Below are positions 58,382-64,000 of a stretch of 64,000 bases of DNA, piece after piece. The notes below the pieces were generated by a model that worked only from the letters and a program-made list of their open reading frames with translations, was not told where the DNA came from and did not search any database. Source of the DNA: Aerococcus sp. Group 1 (GTDB taxonomy: Bacteria > Bacillota > Bacilli > Lactobacillales > Aerococcaceae); NCBI RefSeq assembly GCF_000193205.1, contig NC_015278.1:1054001-1118000 (forward strand). The letters are read 5' to 3'. Both the position numbers and the translations under genes were made by a program. How positions within the stretch are numbered: position 1 is the first letter of the stretch; each line of letters starts with the position of its first letter.

Positions 58382-59971
58382 ATGAAATCTATTTACAGAA
58401 TATTAAGAAAAGATATTTTTATCTATGCCTTTCTCACATGTTTATTATCTCTAGCCATGGTCAGTGAAGCCTATTTGATGCAATTTATTATTGATGCTAT
58501 AAAATTAGGTGAAAGTAGATATATTACCGTATCTCTTTTGACTATTGTTTTTATATTAATTCAAACTTTGATCTATTATTTCCAGCAATCATTAACTGCC
58601 ATATTAAGTAAAAAGTCAGCCTATGTTTTTCGCAAACATATTTTTGCAAACATTCAAAAAGTACCTCTTGATTTACTAACTGGAGAAAAGAATGATAAAC
58701 TTTTAGCTTCTCTAACTACACAAATTGATCAAGTCGAAGCCAATTATTTCTACTCGATTTATTGGGGTGGATATCTCATTTGCCAGCTACTAGTAGCGGT
58801 TATTGTATCTTTATATTTTAATCCTATCCTGTCTATCTTATCGATTGTTCTAAGCCTTCCTAATCTATTTGTGGCATTTTTATTTAAAAACGCCCTAGAG
58901 AAAAAACAAGAGGCGCTTATCGGGGAAACCAATTCAACGGTAGCTAGTATTCAAGATTTGATTGGAGGAGCAACTGACTGGCGCGTAGCAAATAAAGAAT
59001 TAAGCATTTTCAAATTATTTGAAAGTAGTACCTTAAACCTTTTAAATAAACAAGTCCAAGTTGAAAAATCACAATACACGGTTGTCAGCTTAAATCAATT
59101 ATTTTCAAATCTTCTCTATTTTGGGACTTGGATCATAGGTGGTCTATTTATTATCCATGGTCAACTCACACTAGGGGGAATGATTGCATTCTCTCAACTA
59201 TTAGCAAGAATTGCCTTTCCTATATATACTTCTTCTGATTTACTGGCAAAATATATTAGTGGTAAAAAAACTTTAGATGCACTTTCCCAAGAATTTATAG
59301 AAATCGATCAAGCAAGTCATACGGTGAAAGACTTTAATGTCATTTCCCTTCATCAATTTTCCTTAAAAAATAGCAAGGGCAGTAAGGCGCTTAATGTTTC
59401 CTTTGAGAAAAATAAAAAGTATTTACTAAAAGGGAAGAGCGGTATTGGTAAAACAACAATCCTAAAGGCTATTTTAAGAGAGAAAAATGACTATAAGGGC
59501 AGCGTTGAAATAGACGGCCTTGATGTTAGGACTATTAGGGAAAGTAATCTTTTTGAACATATTGGCTATGTCCCACAACAACCCCATGTCTTTAGTGCTA
59601 GTTTGAAGGATAATTTAACCTTATTTTCAAATAATTATTCCAATGATGAGTTATTTAAAGTATTAGATTTTGTTGAGTTAAGCCAATGGGCAAACGAAGA
59701 CAGTTTAGACATGATGATTTCTAGTGGAGAAGTCAGTCTATCCGGCGGTGAGGCTAAAAGAGTCTGTCTCGCCCGAGCTTTATTGATGAAGAAAGATATT
59801 CTATTATTAGACGAATTTTCTGCTGGTATTGACTATGAAAGCTTATTAAAGATAGAAAACAAACTAATCAATTCAGATAAAACACTTATTTATGTTAGCC
59901 ATGTTGATATTGATCGGGCAGGCAAACAATTCGATGAAGTGATTGATTTAAATCATTATTTTGTTAGCTAA
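58382..59971 (+). CDS. ABC exporter (fused membrane and ATPase domains)
   Basis: The 529-aa half-transporter has an N-terminal domain of six helices (residues 1 to about 300) and a C-terminal ATPase with Walker A GKSGIGKTT, Q-loop YVPQQPHVF, signature LSGGEAKRVCLARALL and Walker B ILLLDEFSAGID. There is no N-terminal C39 peptidase domain. Similar proteins export peptides, lipids or drugs; the surrounding small genes suggest a peptide or toxin-related role. AAAGGAG precedes the ATG. Confidence 0.88.
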   Translation: MKSIYRILRKDIFIYAFLTCLLSLAMVSEAYLMQFIIDAIKLGESRYITVSLLTIVFILIQTLIYYFQQSLTAILSKKSAYVFRKHIFANIQKVPLDLLTGEKNDKLLASLTTQIDQVEANYFYSIYWGGYLICQLLVAVIVSLYFNPILSILSIVLSLPNLFVAFLFKNALEKKQEALIGETNSTVASIQDLIGGATDWRVANKELSIFKLFESSTLNLLNKQVQVEKSQYTVVSLNQLFSNLLYFGTWIIGGLFIIHGQLTLGGMIAFSQLLARIAFPIYTSSDLLAKYISGKKTLDALSQEFIEIDQASHTVKDFNVISLHQFSLKNSKGSKALNVSFEKNKKYLLKGKSGIGKTTILKAILREKNDYKGSVEIDGLDVRTIRESNLFEHIGYVPQQPHVFSASLKDNLTLFSNNYSNDELFKVLDFVELSQWANEDSLDMMISSGEVSLSGGEAKRVCLARALLMKKDILLLDEFSAGIDYESLLKIENKLINSDKTLIYVSHVDIDRAGKQFDEVIDLNHYFVS

Positions 59972-60101
59972 GAAATATTTGAATACTTCTTTATAAAATT
60001 TTGTATACTCAATTACATTGCTTTTATTGATAAAATAAAACAAGCTAGGGTGGAGGAAGCTATTTTAAAAATATAGTGTAAATAAGGTGGTGACTAGCAT
60101 A

Positions 60102-60518
60102 ATGAAATATCTTAGTGGTCAGTTTGCTTTAAATATTCCCTGCAAACTAGAGACATATGGTGACTGGCATATTTTGGCCTTAGACTGGTCTAATCCTGAC
60201 TTTAAAGAATCAAGAAATAGTATTTTTGGAAATTACGGCATTGAAGATAATAAAAAATTACCTTATCATACAGGCACTTATTTTGTAGCAAACCATTTAA
60301 GAGCTATATTAGATTTGTTAGATGATGGCTACGTAAAATATTTAGTAGGTATGAAGAATGACTTTATTGGTACAGACCAATATAATGACGAATTTTTTGA
60401 TCAAGTCTATTTACTGAAGAATAATAAAAATTGGCAAAGTATTTATACATTATTAATAAGAGAATTTGGTCTAGAATGGTATGCTTATGTTTATGTAAAG
60501 GAAAGTTTAAATCATTAA
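60102..60518 (+). CDS. Hypothetical 138-aa protein
   Basis: I do not recognise this protein. It is soluble, without signal peptide, rich in Tyr/Trp/Asp/Lys (ETYGDWHILALDWSNPD, YFVANHLRAILDLLDDG, KNWQSIYTLLIREFGLEWYAYV), and looks mainly helical in its second half. GGTGGTGA upstream of ATG 60102 is a plausible ribosome binding site, and a terminator follows. It lies 131 nt after the exporter. Composition and small size fit an antitoxin-, immunity- or phage-type protein, but this is only a guess. Confidence 0.6.
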   Translation: MKYLSGQFALNIPCKLETYGDWHILALDWSNPDFKESRNSIFGNYGIEDNKKLPYHTGTYFVANHLRAILDLLDDGYVKYLVGMKNDFIGTDQYNDEFFDQVYLLKNNKNWQSIYTLLIREFGLEWYAYVYVKESLNH

Positions 60519-60535
60519 GTTGATTTGTACGATAT

Positions 60536-60572
60536 AAAAAGTCTAGGTGTATTTTAGGAATCTAGGCTTTTT
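60536..60572 (+). terminator. Intrinsic terminator after the 138-aa gene
   Basis: An 11-bp stem with one U-G pair (60536-60546 with 60562-60572) has A-run and T-run ends. Confidence 0.8.
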
Positions 60573-60797
60573 ATTATTGTTCATTAGCTTCATTGAGAGC
60601 GATTCTCCTGCAAATTCAGTATAAAAGCTGCATGTCTATCTATTCTTTACATATTTTAATCTTTGAAAGTAAGCGATTATACTGTTGAGTATATTTAACT
60701 TCATTTATTTTTCATCTTTTCTAGTTAACATAATATATATTATCGAGAGTAATTAGTTGATAATTTTCCACTTCTTTTTTAAGTCAAGTACAATAAA
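60573..60797. other. AT-rich intergenic stretch
   Basis: The gap 60519-60853 contains two terminators at its ends. Between them I see only AT-rich sequence with scattered TATA-like words and no ORF, repeat or RNA that I can support. Confidence 0.6.
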
Positions 60798-60842
60798 TAG
60801 CGTTTATTAGCTTGCTTTTGCAATTCGGGCTAATAAACGCTA
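60798..60842 (-). terminator. Terminator hairpin of the folP-folK unit
   Basis: A 14-bp perfect stem (60798-60811 with 60829-60842) with a 17-nt loop lies 11 nt past the folK stop. The T-run on the minus strand is weak. Confidence 0.7.
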
Positions 60843-60853
60843 CTTCGAATATT

Positions 60854-61327
60854 TTATTGATTACGATCAATTAAGTCTTGGTACAATTCGCTTACCGTCT
60901 TTTTGTAGATGGGATGTTTTTTATTAGGAGCGATTTCTTTTAAAGGCCCTAAGACAAAGTCACGATTGACCATGTCGATATGTGGAATCGTCAATTCTTG
61001 GCTATTCAAGACTTTATCTCCATAAAAGATAATATCAATATCTATCAGACGTGGTCCCCAGCGATAAGTCTCTGTCCGCCCCATTTCTTTTTCAATCTGC
61101 TTTAAAGCTTTTAATAAATCCAAAGGAGCTAAATCCGTTATGATTTCGATAACACCATTGAGAAAATCATCCTGATCAGTTACCCCGTATGCAGCATTAG
61201 ATAAGTTGGCTGATCTTTTAGTGACTTTTGTGCCTTCCAGGGCATCAACGGCTTGCACAGCTTGATCTAGATTCTTACTGAGCTCTCCTATATTAGAACC
61301 AATCGCTAAATATACTGTTGTTTTCAT
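60854..61327 (-). CDS. folK: 2-amino-4-hydroxy-6-hydroxymethyldihydropteridine pyrophosphokinase
   Basis: The 157-aa HPPK transfers pyrophosphate to the pterin precursor of folate. Signatures present are YLAIGSNIGE, FLNGVIEI, and GPRLIDIDIIFYGD with the metal-binding DxD. It overlaps folP by 4 nt (ATGA), so the two are translated together. Length is normal and the gene intact. Confidence 0.95.
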   Translation of the reverse strand: MKTTVYLAIGSNIGELSKNLDQAVQAVDALEGTKVTKRSANLSNAAYGVTDQDDFLNGVIEIITDLAPLDLLKALKQIEKEMGRTETYRWGPRLIDIDIIFYGDKVLNSQELTIPHIDMVNRDFVLGPLKEIAPNKKHPIYKKTVSELYQDLIDRNQ

Positions 61328-62156
61328 ATAAATAACTCCATCACGCGAATCGCGCGTAAATTTTCTTTAACATCGTGAACCCGCACCATTTCTATGCCTT
61401 TCATGGCTGCAAAACAGGAAACAGCAATTGTCCCCTCCAAACGCTGACTGGGTTCTAATCCCCCCAGGCGTTGACCGATAAAGGTCTTTCTGGATACTGC
61501 CAGAAGCATAGGCAGCTGATATTTTTTCATAAAATCAATATTCTTAATTAAACTAACATTGTGCTCATAATTTTTTCCAAAACCAATACCAGGGTCTAGA
61601 ATAATCTTATCTCTTTGAATGCCGTGATCAATGGCTAATTGAATTTGGCGATCGAAAAATTCTTCTACTTCAGTAATTAAGTCATCGTAATGCGGATCAT
61701 TTTGCATGTCTTTAGGTTTGCCTTTAATATGCATAATAATTATAGGCACTTGATATTTAGCAACTATATCAGCCATTTTTTCATCAAAAGTGAGTCCAGA
61801 AATATCATTAATAATATCCGCGCCGGCTAATATAGCTGCTTCCGCCGTAGTAGCCCGATAAGTGTCAATAGACAATAAGATGTTCGGATATTTTTTCTAA
61901 TCATACTTACTGCTCTTTGGATATTTTCAATTTCAGTATCTTCGTCGATTGGATCAATGCCGGGACGTGTTGATTCTGCTCCAATATCTAAAATAAGGGC
62001 ACCTTCTTGAATAAACTGATCTACCCTTTGCATTAAACTTTCTTCTGAAACACGAGATTCTTTGTAAAATGAATTTTTAGTAATATTAATAATCCCCATA
62101 ATTTCAGTTTGTTGAAAATCGATTTTTCTATCATTTCTTAAAACAAAACTATGCAT
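61324..62156 (-). pseudogene. folP: Dihydropteroate synthase, frameshifted in a T6 (minus-strand A6) run
   Basis: The N-terminal part (ATG 62156) reads IMGIINITKNSF and LDIGAESTRPG correctly, then leaves frame at the run 61891-61896 and ends at 61827. The C-terminal part, open in the next frame, holds SIDTYRATTAEAA, INDISG, LDPGIGFGK and VSRKTF, all DHPS signatures. One added A gives a 278-codon gene. DHPS joins HPPK product with p-aminobenzoate and is the sulfonamide target. The N-terminal loop NITKNSFYKESR differs from the usual NVTPDSFSDGG. Confidence 0.87.
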
Positions 62157-62335
62157 AATTTCCCTCTCTTAACTAGCATATTCACCATTAACTCAGCATT
62201 TTTTGAATAACTACTGACTTCTAGGTATTATAAAATAATAGCATATAAAGCATATCGTTTGGAATACTTTTATAGAGTGATCGAAAAGCTAAAATTTTAC
62301 CACCGAGATGTTCCTCCCATACCAGGCGCACCATA

Positions 62336-62370
62336 GAAAAAGAACAGGACTTTCTAATCCTGTTCTTTAA
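62336..62370 (-). terminator. Terminator of the GntP permease gene
   Basis: Arms 62338-62348 and 62358-62368 form an 11-bp stem with a 9-nt loop and A/T flanks, 30 nt past the stop of the minus-strand permease gene. The remaining 62157-62335 holds the folP upstream region and no gene I can support. Confidence 0.85.
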
Positions 62371-62398
62371 TTGGGGGCTATTTAAAGCTGGTTAAATC

Positions 62399-63733
62399 TT
62401 ACAAGTAGAAGATTTGTGCCACAATGACAGTAACGATTAAGGATAATAAGAAGCCACCGTTACTTACAATAAACGCTTCTTTAAAACCATGTTTGAAGTC
62501 TAAGCCACTAATATTGTTAAAGGTTAAGACAACTCCTGATTGAGGAACAACTGTAATTACTCCACCACCAATAACAACGATACGGTGGATAATTTCAGCT
62601 GGAATCCCCATTGATAAGTAAGTTGGTGCTAATTGGGTAATAACAGTCCCAATGGCACCTGAAGCAGCCATAACCCCTGAAAGAATAGCAGTTGCAACCG
62701 CTAAACTAACTAATGGTGGTCCAGGAATATTAAGGATGGCTTGTTTAATTGCGTCAAAGGTTGGTGCACTGGTTAATACCGCCCCAAAGGCTACAGCACT
62801 TGCTGCCCCAAAGGAAGAACCCACTGAGCCTGTAGCACCAGCATTTAAGACTTCTGTTTGTTTCGGTAAATAAGATTTAAATAAGAATGCAGATAATACA
62901 ATGCTAATGGTTAAGGCAATTAAGATGATATTATCAACATTTGAAAAAATCATAATAGTCGCAATTAAAATAACCAAAGGAATAATACTGGTTACAAAGG
63001 ATGGTAAGTCATTATCAGAATGTTCAACGACATCTTCTTCGATCTGACTCGTATCCCCTTCAAGATATGAATAGAAACCTTCCCCTTTTGCTTGACTCTT
63101 GTTGAGTTCATATTTCATATACCATAGGCCAAAGCCCAGCATGACTACAGTAGAAATAATCCCAAGCACTGGAGCAGCCGTTAAGCTCGTGCCTAGTGTC
63201 GTTGTAGGGATAGCATTTTGTACGGACGGAGTCCCCGGAATCATGGACATGGTAAAGGTTCCTGCTCCTAAATATAATGGAATAGATAATAATTTCCAGT
63301 TAATGTCTAATTTCTTAAAAATCGGTCTGGCAAGAGGAATTAAAGTAAAGAAAACCACAAAAATACTAATACCACCAAAGGTTAATAAGGCCCCAATAAA
63401 AGTTAAGGCTACCAGCACTTTATAGGCACTTTCAGTTCCAACCTTGTCTAAAATAAAGTTAGCGATAGAAACAGTTGCTCCACTTTTATCCATGTATTGG
63501 CCTAAAATAGCACCCAGGATGAAAATCCCAAAGTTCTTAATTAAAAAACCAGCCAATCCTGCCATATAAGAATTTTCTGGACCAATTAATGATCCAAAGA
63601 TATCCATTTGGTTACATAAGATAATAATTAAAGCAGATAGTGGCGCTGCCACTACCATGCTTAATCCTTTAAATGAAAGATAAATGACGCTAATTATAGC
63701 TACAATTAGCCCAATGATACCAATAACTTCCAT
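62399..63733 (-). CDS. GntP family permease
   Basis: The 444-aa membrane protein has about twelve helices and GntP-like features (IIGLIVAIISVIYLSFKG, SMIPGTPSVQNAIPTTTLGT, ASGAIGTVITQLAP). Members are proton symporters for gluconate or other organic acids. It lies 30 nt downstream of an FAD-dependent reductase gene in the same direction, so it may import that enzyme's substrate or electron acceptor. Confidence 0.88.
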   Translation of the reverse strand: MEVIGIIGLIVAIISVIYLSFKGLSMVVAAPLSALIIILCNQMDIFGSLIGPENSYMAGLAGFLIKNFGIFILGAILGQYMDKSGATVSIANFILDKVGTESAYKVLVALTFIGALLTFGGISIFVVFFTLIPLARPIFKKLDINWKLLSIPLYLGAGTFTMSMIPGTPSVQNAIPTTTLGTSLTAAPVLGIISTVVMLGFGLWYMKYELNKSQAKGEGFYSYLEGDTSQIEEDVVEHSDNDLPSFVTSIIPLVILIATIMIFSNVDNIILIALTISIVLSAFLFKSYLPKQTEVLNAGATGSVGSSFGAASAVAFGAVLTSAPTFDAIKQAILNIPGPPLVSLAVATAILSGVMAASGAIGTVITQLAPTYLSMGIPAEIIHRIVVIGGGVITVVPQSGVVLTFNNISGLDFKHGFKEAFIVSNGGFLLSLIVTVIVAQIFYL

Positions 63734-63763
63734 AAGTTAATACACCTTTCCCCGTTCTAAAGA

Positions 63764-64000
63764 TTATCGATTGCTTGCAGCGTTTTCGCCAGCAATTCTT
63801 CCGTAAGTAAAGATGTCAATTAAGGCGTTTCCACCAAGACGGTTTCCTGCGTGAATCCCACCTGCAACTTCACCAGCTGCAAATAAGCCATCAATAGCTT
63901 CACCAGCTTCATTGATTACTTGGGCATTCACATTGATTTTCAAACCACCCATGGTATGATGGGTTGCAGGACTTCTTGGAGTCGCGTAGAATGGAGGGAC
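63764..64000 (-). CDS. FAD-dependent fumarate reductase/flavocytochrome c family protein (3' part only)
   Basis: The C-terminal 78 codons are present and the gene runs off the right edge. Signatures are [11 protein letters not shown] and the FAD-binding [23 protein letters not shown], typical of flavocytochrome c / fumarate and urocanate reductases and related old-yellow FAD_binding_2 enzymes. It is upstream of the GntP permease. The substrate cannot be told from this fragment. Confidence 0.88.
   Translation of the reverse strand, partial: VPPFYATPRSPATHHTMGGLKINVNAQVINEAGEAIDGLFAAGEVAGGIHAGNRLGGNALIDIFTYGRIAGENAASNR

Noticed and set aside
62260..62336. Coding-like stretch with possible short frames on both strands in the folP-gntP gap
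   Set aside because: No start with a ribosome binding site and no recognisable family. The frames are short and could be chance; I could not support an IS remnant.

Overview
The window is a contiguous piece of a low-GC Firmicutes chromosome. Three kinds of evidence point to the order Lactobacillales: the conserved run rpsU-yqeY, phoH-ybeY-dgkA-era-recO-glyQS and obgE-rnz; two T-box leaders; and a Bacillus-type LexA box. An Aerococcus-like member of the Aerococcaceae is my best guess from gene content, but this is inference and was not tested by any search. I see no rRNA, tRNA, CRISPR array, insertion sequence, prophage or replication origin.

Layout. 1-2.5 kb: ppsR and zur from overlapping divergent promoters, then a lone KdgT-type permease. 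2.7-8.4 kb: a nucleoside ABC uptake operon (lipoprotein, double ATPase, two permeases) ending in a nucleoside hydrolase. 8.4-22.2 kb: housekeeping block for ribosome, tRNA, repair and RNA maturation, with a glycine T-box before glyQS and apt at the end. 22.3-24.7 kb: lexA and rqcH on the minus strand. 24.8-33 kb: small metabolic and repair genes (PNPOx-like, comEB, gdhA, nnrD, ybaK, fthC, nth, two Usp genes, pnuC, lipid kinase). 33-44 kb: mprF, an unknown 147-aa protein, a glucose-family PTS EIICBA, prolyl aminopeptidase and assorted enzymes. 43.5-46.8 kb: a MoxR AAA ATPase / VWA-like / small-protein operon. 46.9-50.2 kb: Cu/Zn SOD-like protein, then an M20 peptidase with two uncharacterised membrane proteins. 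50.4-55.6 kb: Met T-box with a MetE-like gene, then an opuC-type compatible-solute transporter. 57.0-60.5 kb: an AT-rich accessory patch with a 49-aa membrane peptide, an S66 (MccF/LdcA-like) protein apparently lacking its serine nucleophile, an ABC exporter and a 138-aa orphan. 60.8-64 kb: folK, folP, a GntP permease and the 3' part of an FAD-dependent reductase.

The most striking pattern is that six genes (nupP, recJ, fthC, the third gene of the MoxR operon, the MetE-like gene and folP) are each broken by what looks like loss of one base from an A/T homopolymer of 6-7, with the correct protein continuing in the next frame. This is most easily explained by sequencing error, although several A7 tracts in neighbouring genes are in frame. 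A seventh gene, an SDR oxidoreductase, carries an in-frame TAA that is not in a homopolymer. The best candidates for new biology are the 57.0-60.5 kb cassette and the MoxR/VWA operon.
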